Assembly: GCF_011009555.1 (NCBI RefSeq) | Contig: NZ_QXHD01000003.1 | Span: 227,239 to 291,238 of the forward strand | DNA from: Adonisia turfae CCMR0081 | Lineage (GTDB): Bacteria; Cyanobacteriota; Cyanobacteriia; Phormidesmidales; Phormidesmidaceae | DNA: 64,000 bases | Direction of reading: 5' to 3' | Shown here: positions 28,360 to 37,378 of the stretch, one piece after another | Layout: each line of letters begins with the position of its first letter | Numbering within the stretch: the stretch's first letter is position 1 | Notes under the pieces: model-generated | The model's input: the letters and a program-made list of their open reading frames with translations, nothing else | What the model was told of the DNA's origin: nothing | Databases searched by the model: none | Made by a program: the position numbers and the translations under genes

Positions 28360-31092
28360 ATGGCTTATTGCTTGAATCCTCAGTGTTCTGCACCTGAAAC
28401 GCATCAACCTAACCTAAAAGTCTGTCCTAGCTGTGGTTTCGTCATTAGCCTTCGATCTCGTTATGTTGCCATCAAACCCATTGGTCAGGGTGGTTTCGGT
28501 AGAACGTTTTTAGCAATTGACCAAGGCTTTCCCACTAAACCTCGATGTGTCATTAAACAGTTTTTCCCAGCGCTCAGGTCAAGCAAGCATCCGGATACAG
28601 TTACTAAGCTTTTTTATCAAGAAGCCAATCAACTTAAGAAGCTAGGCCATCATGGGAACATACCCAGGCTAATAGACTACTTTGAGCAAGATAATCATCT
28701 TTATCTTATTCAGGACTATATAGAGGGGCAAGACTTAGCCCATGAGCTACAAAAGACAGGCACCTTTTCTGAAGCGCAAATCTGGCATGTCCTAAATCAG
28801 GTATTGCCCACGTTAAAATTTATTCACAATCACAATATTATTCATCGTGATATTAAGCCTACCAATATCATTCGTCGCGCCACTGACCAGAGCCTGGTAT
28901 TGGTAGATCTGGGGGCAGCAAAACATGTCACGGGTTTAGCCCTGGCCCAAACGGGTACAGTCATTGGCAGTGCTGAGTATACAGCCCCTGAGCAGGCGCG
29001 GGGAAAAGCTGTTTTTGCCAGTGATATTTATAGCCTGGGGATTACCTGTATTCACCTACTGACAGCTGTTTCTCCTTTTAGTCTCTATGAGACTGGAGAG
29101 GGAAGATGGGTTTGGCAAGACTATTTACAGCAGCCCGTCAGCCCGAGACTCGCTCAATTGCTAAATAAGATGATCCTCATGCCAACAAATCATCGTTATC
29201 AAACCATTGAGGAAATTCAGACATCTATCGATGGGGAGAATGCTCAATCAGGTCCCGCATCATTCCTCAAGACTCCCGAATCCAAAGCACCCTATGGCAG
29301 GGGAAAAAGATCTTCTAATCGCTTCAAGAACAAAGAAGCTTCCCCATCACCTCAGCCATTGATTGCTAAAACTCCGGAAGAAAGTCCCCTCGCTGTCCCC
29401 TCACCATCGTCTGAATTATTAGATACCGATCAGTACACACTATCATTAGATGCCAGCGATCAATACACACTGCCTAATTCTAACCTCAAGACTCCCGAAT
29501 CCAAAGCACCCTATGGTAGGGAAAAAAGATCTTCTAATCGTTTCAAGAACAAAGAAGCTTCCCCACCACCTCAGCCATTGATTGCTAAAACTCCGGAAGA
29601 AGGTCCCCTCGCTGTCCCCTCACCATCGTCTGAATTATTAGATGCCGATCAGTACACGCTATCATTAGATGCCAGCGATCAATACACACTGCCTAATTCT
29701 AATAATACCGACAGGCAAGTTACTCGAAATAGTACTAATCCATTTATCTTTATAACAACAATTTCACTTGGCTTGCTAGTAGCGTTTTTTGGGGCGTTGG
29801 CGGTAATATACTATCCTTCTCTACTAGAAAGTACTTTTCAGCGATATGGAACTACAGGCTGGCTTAATTCGGAAAAGAGTAAGTCGATGTCGACTGATGC
29901 AGACATTATTGTTAATAGCGAGGGTTTAGAGCTATGGGGACCAATTATCAGCAGAGATGGAAAATTGTTGTATACAATTTCGGGACCTATCGAAGATCTA
30001 CATGTTAAAGTCTGGGAACTTGAATCCGGCAATCTGGTAGATGATATTCCTATAGAAGAATCCCATATTGAGACGAGCTATGATCGACATCAATACCTAT
30101 TAGCAGGTCATAACTATCAGGGGCTAACAATCTTTGATCCGACTAATGAGCAGATATTTACACCAGTTGATGATTTTATACCTCCAGGAGAATTTGCCCA
30201 TAGCCCGGGTTCTGATATCTCGGATTTTAGCCTAAGCGAAAATCAATCCTTTTTAGTAGAAGATGCGGTAACCCAGACAGATCAAGGGGAACCCCTACAT
30301 AGCATTAGTGTTTGGGATTTAAGGTCACATAAACGATTGATCCATGAAGAAACAATTTATTCATCCGATAATCCCTGGGTAGGGATCTTCTGGTCTTTGT
30401 TATCTAGTAACGATCATCATCGTAGCCACCTATTTAGTGCTGATAGTCAACATATTGTTGTTGACAGGCCAAATGGGGTTGAAATTTGGAATGTGGATTC
30501 TGGTACCCGACTCTTTTCATTAGGAGCAGATGCTGCTAGCTTTACCACAAAGGAGAATATTCTCATTAGTGAAAAACATAGAGAAGTTGTGGTAGAAAAT
30601 GATACTACTTCATTTTCTAGGCTGGTCCCCTATGACATTACTGTTTGGGATACCAGCCAGCAACGTCCTATTTTAGAGTTAGGAGAAGGTCGCATTAGCT
30701 TTACTGGGACTGGAGAACGATTTGTGTTTTATGATAACCAAACAAATCAGCTCAGCCTATTTGACACCCAGTCAGGAAAAGAAATTCGTGAATTTTCCCA
30801 ATATGATCTATCTGCCCATGAGCAGATCTCTTATATCACACTCAGTGATGATGGTGATTTACTCGCTACTATTATATCCGAAGATCGTGTTGATACTCCG
30901 AATTCTTGGCAAGATCGCCTGATATGGTGGGATACTAAAACAGGTGAGGTTGTAGGTAAACCTCAAGCAATTGGTGGTGATTATCAGGGTTTCAACATTG
31001 TTCAATTTACCCCTGATGGTCGTTACCTTGTGATTGGTCAAGGGTTTGATGATGCCCCATTTCAAATTTGGAAGACGCCGAAGTGGGACTGA
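28360..31092 (+). CDS. Ser/Thr protein kinase with zinc ribbon, membrane segment and propeller-like C-terminus
   Basis: 910 residues. A zinc ribbon (CLNPQCS...CPSCG) precedes a eukaryotic-type kinase at about residues 33-290: glycine loop GQGGFGRTF, Lys in CVIKQF, catalytic HRDIKPTNI, DLGAAKHV in place of DFG, and APEQARG. A Pro/Ser-rich linker contains a 73-residue direct duplication (about 302-447). One membrane segment follows near 460-485 (FITTISLGLLVAFFGALAVI). The extracytoplasmic C-terminus of about 420 residues has repeated VWELESG, VWDLRSH, IWNVDSG, VWDTS and WWDTKTG words that suggest a beta-propeller sensor. The zinc-ribbon-kinase layout is common in cyanobacteria. It follows the TPR array on the same strand, but a functional link is only inferred. 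Confidence 0.92.
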   Translation: MAYCLNPQCSAPETHQPNLKVCPSCGFVISLRSRYVAIKPIGQGGFGRTFLAIDQGFPTKPRCVIKQFFPALRSSKHPDTVTKLFYQEANQLKKLGHHGNIPRLIDYFEQDNHLYLIQDYIEGQDLAHELQKTGTFSEAQIWHVLNQVLPTLKFIHNHNIIHRDIKPTNIIRRATDQSLVLVDLGAAKHVTGLALAQTGTVIGSAEYTAPEQARGKAVFASDIYSLGITCIHLLTAVSPFSLYETGEGRWVWQDYLQQPVSPRLAQLLNKMILMPTNHRYQTIEEIQTSIDGENAQSGPASFLKTPESKAPYGRGKRSSNRFKNKEASPSPQPLIAKTPEESPLAVPSPSSELLDTDQYTLSLDASDQYTLPNSNLKTPESKAPYGREKRSSNRFKNKEASPPPQPLIAKTPEEGPLAVPSPSSELLDADQYTLSLDASDQYTLPNSNNTDRQVTRNSTNPFIFITTISLGLLVAFFGALAVIYYPSLLESTFQRYGTTGWLNSEKSKSMSTDADIIVNSEGLELWGPIISRDGKLLYTISGPIEDLHVKVWELESGNLVDDIPIEESHIETSYDRHQYLLAGHNYQGLTIFDPTNEQIFTPVDDFIPPGEFAHSPGSDISDFSLSENQSFLVEDAVTQTDQGEPLHSISVWDLRSHKRLIHEETIYSSDNPWVGIFWSLLSSNDHHRSHLFSADSQHIVVDRPNGVEIWNVDSGTRLFSLGADAASFTTKENILISEKHREVVVENDTTSFSRLVPYDITVWDTSQQRPILELGEGRISFTGTGERFVFYDNQTNQLSLFDTQSGKEIREFSQYDLSAHEQISYITLSDDGDLLATIISEDRVDTPNSWQDRLIWWDTKTGEVVGKPQAIGGDYQGFNIVQFTPDGRYLVIGQGFDDAPFQIWKTPKWD
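29265..29702 (+). repeat. 219-bp in-frame tandem duplication in kinase linker
   Basis: Two head-to-tail copies (29265-29483 and 29484-29702) differ by only a few substitutions. Each encodes 73 residues beginning LKTPESKAPYGR and ending DQYTLPNSN. It lengthens the disordered linker between the kinase and the membrane segment without breaking the frame. Confidence 0.95.
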
Positions 31093-31094
31093 GA

Positions 31095-31265
31095 AATTTA
31101 AGTACCCGATATCCCAGGTCACCCTATAGGTGACATGCCTCCCTCGCTTGGTAATGTTTTTTGCTCCACACTCAATGCAGCAAATGCCCTCGGCCCAACA
31201 CATCGTGCGAACAGTCTTGTAGCATTTATCCTCATCGATTAACTTAAAAAGCGTTAGCATTGCTG
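31095..31265 (-). pseudogene. IS1595-type transposase, N-terminal remnant
   Basis: A minus-strand frame reads LTLFKLIDEDKCYKTVRTMC, then WAEGICCIECGAKNITKRGR: the N-terminal zinc-ribbon part (CxxC ... ) of IS1595/ISXO2-type transposases. Similarity is lost after about 55 residues, and the rest of the frame runs antisense into the kinase gene. Only a scar of the element remains. Confidence 0.6.
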
Positions 31266-31426
31266 GGCTGACGGGAGGCGGTATGCCCTGACATACCCTG
31301 CTCAACTTGAATTTAGCACCCTTCCTGAAGCAGCTATTGAGCCATTGTATATAAGCTGTGTAAATCAAGGTGTTATCACCACGAAAGTGGCGGATAAGAT
31401 CCAGAATTATGGGTCTGATCTACCAA

Positions 31427-31591
31427 CTCTAACGCTGAATATATAGCTATTTCGGCACGCAAGGTATGTCTGTTAGGGCTTGGGAAACCTGCTTTAAGCG
31501 TGCAACATAGTAAATCACTGGAGCCGACGACCTCCGCTAGCCGACGGCATCGTACTCGACAAGTGTTAGCGGCTTAGCTCAATCGTTGGAC
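31427..31591 (+). repeat. attC-like sequence (candidate integron recombination site)
   Basis: The right end GCTTAGCTCAATCGTTGGAC resembles the L'-R' half of integron attC sites, including a core GTTRRRY (GTTGGAC, 31585-31591). At 31427-31447 the sequence CTCTAACGCTGAATATATAG is largely complementary to it, as the R''-L'' half should be, although its first core base is not a purine. The spacing of about 165 bp is longer than most attC sites. The GC-rich sulfotransferase starts 105 bp downstream. No integrase is visible. Confidence 0.3.
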
Positions 31592-31696
31592 GGCAATTGA
31601 AAGTTCGCTACCAGAACAATCAAACTTACACTTTCTTTCTGGAAGCGATAATTACATCGCTCCACCACTACCCTAGTTCGCATTTAGGAGGACAAG

Positions 31697-32470
31697 ATGA
31701 TCAATTGCTACTTGCTGTTTCATAAATGTGGGAATAACTACATCCAAAATGTCCATCGCATCGATAAAAAGACTGGGTTTGTCAATAGCGTGCAGCCTGA
31801 TAAGGCTGACAGTGTAGGCGGCTACGACAGGCCTGGGAGCGTGGTGAATATCCGTTGCCGCAACTTCGGTTCCGAGGCACTCGAAGCAACGGGCCTCCTG
31901 GATGTCGAGTCAGCGAGGTTCTTAATTTTTACGCGGGACCCGGCAAGTTTTATCTTCAGCGCAGCGAAGTACCATTTGCGAGGTGGTGAAGCATGGGCGG
32001 TAGAGAAAGTTCATGCAGCTCTCGGCGGACAGACTCTGACGCAAGTTCTCCGGGACGCAGAATCTCTTGACGAACAACATATCGCCATCATGAGGCAATT
32101 TGATTGGCTATATGAGCGCCAGGTGTCGCTTCTCGAACACCTGACCGATTCGAGGTTCATGCGAGTTCGCTGTGAGGACATCTTCACTTCGACTGAGGAC
32201 GCTTACTTCGCCAGAATCGCTAGCTTCCTGCGCTGTTCGGCACGACCGTCGATTCTGGACAGGTTGCTCCGTCAAGCCAGCAACGAGCCACGTTTTCTGA
32301 GCGCCCTCAAAGCCGCGTCACCCGTCTTCAAGCAAAAACTTCCGAAGCATTCGACGGGTGCCTTCGCTATCGAGAGACCGTATCATGCGTTAGGTCCCAA
32401 AGCGAAGCGTTATTACGATGCTCATTGGCAAGGGTACGCGCGCGCGCTGGGCTACGACTGTGGCGACTGA
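31697..32470 (+). CDS. Sulfotransferase-like protein
   Basis: 257 residues. The start has the near-consensus leader GGAGGA 6 bases upstream. FHKCGNNYIQNV near the N-terminus matches the 5'-phosphosulfate-binding loop of sulfotransferases, and FTRDPASFIFSAAKYH near residue 78 matches the 3'-phosphate-binding segment. It probably transfers a sulfuryl group from PAPS to a small molecule or glycan; the acceptor is unknown. GC content and codon use (CGC, CTC, GAC rich) are clearly higher than in neighbouring genes, suggesting recent transfer. It is a single gene, not in an operon. Confidence 0.72.
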   Translation: MINCYLLFHKCGNNYIQNVHRIDKKTGFVNSVQPDKADSVGGYDRPGSVVNIRCRNFGSEALEATGLLDVESARFLIFTRDPASFIFSAAKYHLRGGEAWAVEKVHAALGGQTLTQVLRDAESLDEQHIAIMRQFDWLYERQVSLLEHLTDSRFMRVRCEDIFTSTEDAYFARIASFLRCSARPSILDRLLRQASNEPRFLSALKAASPVFKQKLPKHSTGAFAIERPYHALGPKAKRYYDAHWQGYARALGYDCGD

Positions 32471-32559
32471 GTTGGCTAACCGTCTTACAAAATGTTCTGC
32501 TACGAACATCCAGTCATACGAGATTTACCCCACATGCTGAATTAACGTTGCCAAAAAGT

Positions 32560-32985
32560 TTACTTCAGAATCAACACTGGACAGTGAGATAATCGCACCA
32601 CTTGTTCAGCCACCGACCCAATCAAAAAACGACTGACACCTTTGCGCCCATGGGACGGCATGACAATTAAGTCCGCATCTATCTCTTGGGCATAGTCCAC
32701 AATTTTTGACGTAGTGTCCCCAATGACCACCTCAATGTGAAGCTTGTCGTAGCCCATTTCGTTAAGCTTTTCATGGGCAAAGGCCTGGACTTTTTGCTTG
32801 CGGTCTTCATCACTGACTGTGTCCCACATGGCCGCTGGATCGGCAGGGTGCAACGGTGCAAGCACATGAATCAGTTTCAATGATGACCCATCGTCCACAA
32901 GTTCTTTGGCAGGCCCCAGTGCCTGATAAGAAAGGTCAGAAAAGTCTATGGGAATCAGAACAGATTTTCGCTTAAGCCAACTCAT
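32560..32985 (-). CDS. Universal stress protein (UspA family)
   Basis: 141 residues from the preferred ATG at 32985 (MSWLKRKSVLIPIDFSDLSY). GGAGG sits just upstream of that ATG, whereas the earlier in-frame ATG at 33000 overlaps the ribosome binding site itself. The ATP-binding C-terminal motif is present as VMPSHGRKGVSRFLIGSVAE followed by CPVLILK. It lies 15 bp downstream of the symporter gene on the same strand and is almost certainly cotranscribed. Pairing of a Usp protein with a membrane transporter is common; it may sense ATP or the energy state for the transporter. Confidence 0.9.
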   Translation of the reverse strand: MSWLKRKSVLIPIDFSDLSYQALGPAKELVDDGSSLKLIHVLAPLHPADPAAMWDTVSDEDRKQKVQAFAHEKLNEMGYDKLHIEVVIGDTTSKIVDYAQEIDADLIVMPSHGRKGVSRFLIGSVAEQVVRLSHCPVLILK

Positions 32986-33000
32986 CTCAGTTACCTCCAT

Positions 33001-34560
33001 TTATTTAAAGACTGTTTCCTGAGCAATTGGAGTCTGGGGTAGCATTTCTCCCGAATTGAGCCGCTCCATATAGCTCTTCAACTCCCTAGCAATCAGTCCA
33101 GACATCAAGAAGCAACCCAACAAATTAGGCAGCGACATTGCCAGGGCCATAATGTCGCTAAAATCAAGCACGGGACCTAAGTTAACCACTGCACCGACAA
33201 AGACACAGAACAAAAAGATGCCCTTGTAGATGTTAACAGTGCTGTCACCAAACAAAAATGCCCAGGATTGTTGTCCATAATAGCTCCAGGAAATCATGGT
33301 TGACAGGGCGAACAAAAATCCGGCCACGGCAATCACATAGGGGAACCAGCTAATAACTGTTTCGAAGGATGCTGCCGACAGCTGGGCTCCATTGAGATCA
33401 GCAGCGGTGGGATCGGCATAAACTCCGGTCAGAACAATTACCAGTGCTGTCAAATTACAAATAAACATGGTGTCGATAAAGGGTTCTAGCAAAGCCACAA
33501 TCCCTTCTCTAATCGGTTCATCTGTCTTGGCAGCAGAGTGGGCAATGGCCGCTGAACCTAATCCTGCCTCATTGGAGAATGCTGCCCGCTGAAAGCCAAT
33601 CACCAGGGCACCAATCGCTCCACCTGCCACTGCCTCTGGGCTAAAAGCTGTCGCAATAATTGTACCAATGGCACCGGGAACCTCCGGTAGTTTAACTAGC
33701 ATGACCCAGAAACAAGCGATGGCATAAACCACAGCCATAAACGGCACGAGAACGCCGGCAACAGCACCAATCCGTTCAATACCTCCCAAGATAACCAAAC
33801 CCACAATCAGAGCTAAGACAATACCAAATAGCCAGCTAAAACCGTTTAGAAATGGCAACACATTAGAAACAGCGGCAAAGGCCTGGTTGGCCTGAAACAT
33901 GTTGCCAATGCCCAAGCTACCAATGGCACAAAGAACAGCAAAAATGACTGCTAATGCTTTACCCACCGGAGCCATGCCCATGGCCGACAATCCCCGAGAT
34001 AGGTAATACATGGGACCGCCACCCACGGTGCCATCAGGTTTGATGACGCGATACTTTTGACCCAGGGTACATTCGGCAAATTTACTCGACATGCCTAGAA
34101 AGCCTGCCATGGTCATCCAGAATGCAGCGCCTGGACCACCGAGACGAATTGCGATCGCAACACCCGCGATATTACCAATCCCTACAGTTCCTGAAAGCGC
34201 CGCTGCCAGGGCCTGGAAGTGAGAAACATCACCTTCGTCCTCCTCACTGTCGTATTTGCCCCGCACCACATCAATGGCATGTTTAAAGGCGCGAATATTG
34301 ATGAATTTAAGCCGGAACGTGAAAAAGACAGCGCCAATCACCAGCCAAAGAACAATAAATGGCATACCATTCTCGCCACCAACCTTGAAGTAAAAGATCA
34401 GGTTGAGAACATCTACGACACCCTGGACACCAGCCTCAATGGAACCTAAGAGACCAACGGAGGCAGCATCGTCCTGGGCAAAAGCAATCTGGGGGAGAAA
34501 GATAAGTAAAAATGCCAGGGCATAGAGATAGTGTTTCAATCTGAACAGTGTTTTTTTCAT
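33001..34560 (-). CDS. Sodium:alanine/glycine-type symporter (AgcS family)
   Basis: 519 residues with an N-terminal hydrophobic leader (YALAFLLIFLPQIAFAQ) and about ten further membrane segments. The AgcS signature is visible as GTVGIGNIAGVAIAIRLGGP, with GGPMYYLSRGL and the GFQRAAFSNEAGLGSAAIAH segment. It imports small neutral amino acids with sodium. Here it sits between usp and an omega-aminotransferase, so the substrate could be alanine, glycine, beta-alanine or conceivably taurine; the sequence alone cannot decide. Confidence 0.92.
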   Translation of the reverse strand: MKKTLFRLKHYLYALAFLLIFLPQIAFAQDDAASVGLLGSIEAGVQGVVDVLNLIFYFKVGGENGMPFIVLWLVIGAVFFTFRLKFINIRAFKHAIDVVRGKYDSEEDEGDVSHFQALAAALSGTVGIGNIAGVAIAIRLGGPGAAFWMTMAGFLGMSSKFAECTLGQKYRVIKPDGTVGGGPMYYLSRGLSAMGMAPVGKALAVIFAVLCAIGSLGIGNMFQANQAFAAVSNVLPFLNGFSWLFGIVLALIVGLVILGGIERIGAVAGVLVPFMAVVYAIACFWVMLVKLPEVPGAIGTIIATAFSPEAVAGGAIGALVIGFQRAAFSNEAGLGSAAIAHSAAKTDEPIREGIVALLEPFIDTMFICNLTALVIVLTGVYADPTAADLNGAQLSAASFETVISWFPYVIAVAGFLFALSTMISWSYYGQQSWAFLFGDSTVNIYKGIFLFCVFVGAVVNLGPVLDFSDIMALAMSLPNLLGCFLMSGLIARELKSYMERLNSGEMLPQTPIAQETVFK

Positions 34561-34996
34561 GGTATTAACTCCAAACGAGAGAGATAATTGAGAATACTGA
34601 TTGTCCCATCTTCTTTTTTGAGGAGGACTCAGTGAAAATTTTGATTGATCGAGCTACAATGAGATTGCTGCAATCTTTCCTCTGCTAATAGAGAGGGTTT
34701 AATCCATTGGCTAAAACCTTATATTGAGATTGATTGGATATCTTGAACCCGCATTGGATGTAGAACCCAATGCTAATTGAGGGTGTCTGCTAAAGTAACA
34801 ACCTGGCTATGGGGCTCTATACATGGATCGTTTACCGATCGCTCAACCCCTTTAGCGAGTTTTAATTTGATCAGCCTTGTGACTTTGAGTCCCAGGCAGG
34901 ATATCGCTACCCCGCCTGGAGTAAAATATGAGCTAGAGGAACTAGATTAGTGACACCATCTTAATTTAGAGACTTTAGAGATCTAGTGAGACAACA
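34561..34996 (-). promoter_or_regulatory. Leader region of the symporter-usp operon
   Basis: 436 bp between the aminotransferase stop and the symporter start, both on the minus strand. It contains a hairpin with CCAGGC/GCCTGG arms near 34892-34919 that could end aminotransferase transcription. I looked for a glycine-type aptamer, since AgcS genes often carry one, and found none. Confidence 0.35.
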
Positions 34997-36382
34997 TCAG
35001 GAACTGGATAAAGCAAAAACAGCATCACAGAGAGTATCTGCTAGCCGATCGGCGTCTTCTCGACTCATCACCAACGGTGGAGCCAGAATTAGCACATTGG
35101 TAAAACCAGGAATTGTGTTCGTGTTTCGACCAATAATCATCTGCTTGTCCATGCAGTATTTAGTTACCGAAGCAACGGCATCGCTATCTAAAGGTGTTTT
35201 GCTGGCCTTATCTTTGACTAGCTCCACACCCAGCAGCAAGCCTTTGCCTCTAACGTCACCTACATTGGGATGCTCTAACAGCCGTTGCAACTTTCCAAGC
35301 AGATAATCACCCATCTCAGCCGCACGCTCACACAGGTTTTCTCTTTCTAGGATTTCGATACTTCTTAGACTGACTGCTGTGCAGACAGGGGTGCCGCCAT
35401 AGGTAGTAACATGCCGAAAATGGCTATCACTGCCAGGGTCGTCTAAGAAAGCTTCGAAGATAAACTGTTTTACCACTGTGGCAGACAGGGGCATATAGCC
35501 ACTAGTAAGACCTTTTGCAAAGGAGATAATGTCTGGCTCCACACCCCAGTGTTGATGGCCAAACATTTTTCCAGTGCGACCAAAGCCGTTAACGACTTCG
35601 TCATAGATGAGAAGAATGCCGGTGCGATCGCAAATCTCTCGCACACCTCGCAAATAGCCTTCTGGCGGCACAATCACCCCACCCCCAGAAATGATCGGTT
35701 CCACAATCACCGCTGCAACAGATTCAGCCCCTTCATAGAGAATTGTCTGTTCCAGTTCTCGCAAGCAGGCGGCATTGTAAACATCTTCCGGCTGTCCATC
35801 ACCAAACCGATAGTAGTAAGGTGGGCTTACATGAAGAAAACCAGGAACTAAGGGCTCATACTTGAGCTTACGTTCAGCCTGTGCCGTTGCGCTTAGCGCT
35901 CCCATGGTGTGACCATGATAGCCTCGATAGCGAGAGATAATTTTGTAGCGTGGGCCTGAGCCAGCAGGAGCCGTCTGAGCATGGTACTGACGAGCAATCT
36001 TAAAGGCTGTTTCATTGGCCTCTGAACCGCTTGTGGAGAAAAACACCTTACCCTCGTAACCCAATAGCTCCAATAATTTATGAGCCAAACGAATGCCCGG
36101 CTCATGGCTCATGGTGAGCGGGAAATAGGCCAGATCGACCATTTGCTCATAGGCAACTTCCGCCAACTCCTGACGGCCATAGCCAACATTGACGCACCAC
36201 AAGCCAGAGATACCGTCGAAATATTCGATTCCGTTTGTATCAGTCACATAACACCCCACACCCCGTGTCATACACTTGGGAGGCTTCTGAGAAAATGACT
36301 TGTGTTGCACCAATGGATGCCAAAGTGATTCAGCATCCATTGTTCCTAAATCAGTCTTTTCTGGACTCAAACTAGCAAACAT
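34997..36382 (-). CDS. Class III aminotransferase, probably taurine/omega-amino acid:pyruvate type
   Basis: 461 residues, a PLP fold-type I omega-transaminase. SGLWCVNVGYGRQELAEVA near residue 58 is characteristic of the omega-amino acid:pyruvate/taurine:pyruvate subgroup. STSGSEANETAFKIARQYH binds the cofactor phosphate, IYDEVVNGFGRTG holds the cofactor Asp, and the Schiff-base Lys lies in SFAKGLTSGYMPLSA. Such enzymes move the amino group of taurine, beta-alanine or similar donors to pyruvate, giving alanine. The neighbours fit taurine: an exporter of the TauE/SafE family and an IsfD-like reductase upstream, an alanine-type symporter downstream and alanine dehydrogenase nearby. Beta-alanine or a diamine remain alternatives. 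Confidence 0.82.
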   Translation of the reverse strand: MFASLSPEKTDLGTMDAESLWHPLVQHKSFSQKPPKCMTRGVGCYVTDTNGIEYFDGISGLWCVNVGYGRQELAEVAYEQMVDLAYFPLTMSHEPGIRLAHKLLELLGYEGKVFFSTSGSEANETAFKIARQYHAQTAPAGSGPRYKIISRYRGYHGHTMGALSATAQAERKLKYEPLVPGFLHVSPPYYYRFGDGQPEDVYNAACLRELEQTILYEGAESVAAVIVEPIISGGGVIVPPEGYLRGVREICDRTGILLIYDEVVNGFGRTGKMFGHQHWGVEPDIISFAKGLTSGYMPLSATVVKQFIFEAFLDDPGSDSHFRHVTTYGGTPVCTAVSLRSIEILERENLCERAAEMGDYLLGKLQRLLEHPNVGDVRGKGLLLGVELVKDKASKTPLDSDAVASVTKYCMDKQMIIGRNTNTIPGFTNVLILAPPLVMSREDADRLADTLCDAVFALSSS

Positions 36383-36653
36383 TAAAAATGATCCTTAAAG
36401 CGAAAGAGCATTTTCCAAGAGCCAAGTTACTTTTATCGTGAAGCGAATTCATGGGATGTTTTCAACACAATAAAAGTATTTAAAAGCTCTCTTCTGTATA
36501 TTTACACACGATTCAATAAAGTTTTTCTTAATAGAAAAACCAATTCGAAAGCAATGCTCGTTAAAGAAAACATGTCTATTTCATGACAGCAAAAAATAGA
36601 CAGCAAGAACAATGACTGAAAAACTTTGCTGCCCTTTTGATACTTTTATGGAT

Positions 36654-37376
36654 TTATAGATAGATGCCAGAGAGAATAAGCCGCACTCCAATAATTGCTA
36701 ACAAAATAGTGATAATTTTTCGAAAAACATTAGGGTCAAACTTCTTTGCAAGTATGACACCTAACAATAATCCCAGCATTACACTCGGTACAGCCATTAA
36801 AAACTGACGAATAATATCTGCCGAGAGTCGATTTTGAAAGCCATGCCCTACAACAACAATCGCCACACTCACCCAGAAAAAACTGGTGAGGTTGCCTTTG
36901 AATGTTTCCGGAGACCAGCGTTGACTCGTGCCATACAAAATGACTGGTGGTCCTGGCAGATTAAAGCTGCCCAACAAAATACCTGATGTGAATCCAGCCC
37001 CATAAGCCCACAATTTAGACTTCAAAACAGGCACCGCTGGACTCCTTAAGGAATATAGAGCATAGGCAACAATGATCAGCCCTAGGGTAATCAACATCAG
37101 TCCTGGAGGAATGTAATTCAAGGCTAGAAAGCCAATGGGAATCCCTAGGACGGATCCCAACAACAAGTGGGTGACCACTTTACGGTCAAACGATTGGCGG
37201 TAGTAGATACACAGTATGAGATTGTTCGTTAATGTGGTGAGGGCAACAAGGGGAGCTGCTGCCTGAATACTGGTTATGCCAGACAAAATTGGCATAGCTA
37301 CCAATGCAAACCCAAATCCCGAAATCCCCTGGATAAAGGCCGCTCCAAACACAGTGATGACAATGATCAATGCCAT
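36654..37376 (-). CDS. TauE/SafE-family (TSUP) anion exporter
   Basis: 240 residues with about eight hydrophobic helices, and a repeated architecture typical of the TSUP/DUF81 family (FIQGISGFGFALVAMP at the start of the first half, GFTSGILLGSFNLPGPPVIL at the start of the second). Family members export sulfite, sulfoacetate or isethionate in sulfonate metabolism. It starts 2 bp after the stop of the short-chain reductase upstream, so the two form an operon. In taurine-to-isethionate conversion of Chromohalobacter the equivalent pair is IsfD-IsfE; that role here is inferred. Confidence 0.82.
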   Translation of the reverse strand: MALIIVITVFGAAFIQGISGFGFALVAMPILSGITSIQAAAPLVALTTLTNNLILCIYYRQSFDRKVVTHLLLGSVLGIPIGFLALNYIPPGLMLITLGLIIVAYALYSLRSPAVPVLKSKLWAYGAGFTSGILLGSFNLPGPPVILYGTSQRWSPETFKGNLTSFFWVSVAIVVVGHGFQNRLSADIIRQFLMAVPSVMLGLLLGVILAKKFDPNVFRKIITILLAIIGVRLILSGIYL

Positions 37377-37378
37377 CG

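Noticed and set aside
30859-31368. 169-codon minus-strand frame as a full gene
   Set aside because: Only the middle part resembles an IS1595 transposase; the rest is antisense to the kinase gene.
34561-34996. Search for a glycine riboswitch ahead of the AgcS symporter
   Set aside because: None of the core words (GGAGAG, CACCGAAGG, CTCAGG) occur in order on the minus strand.
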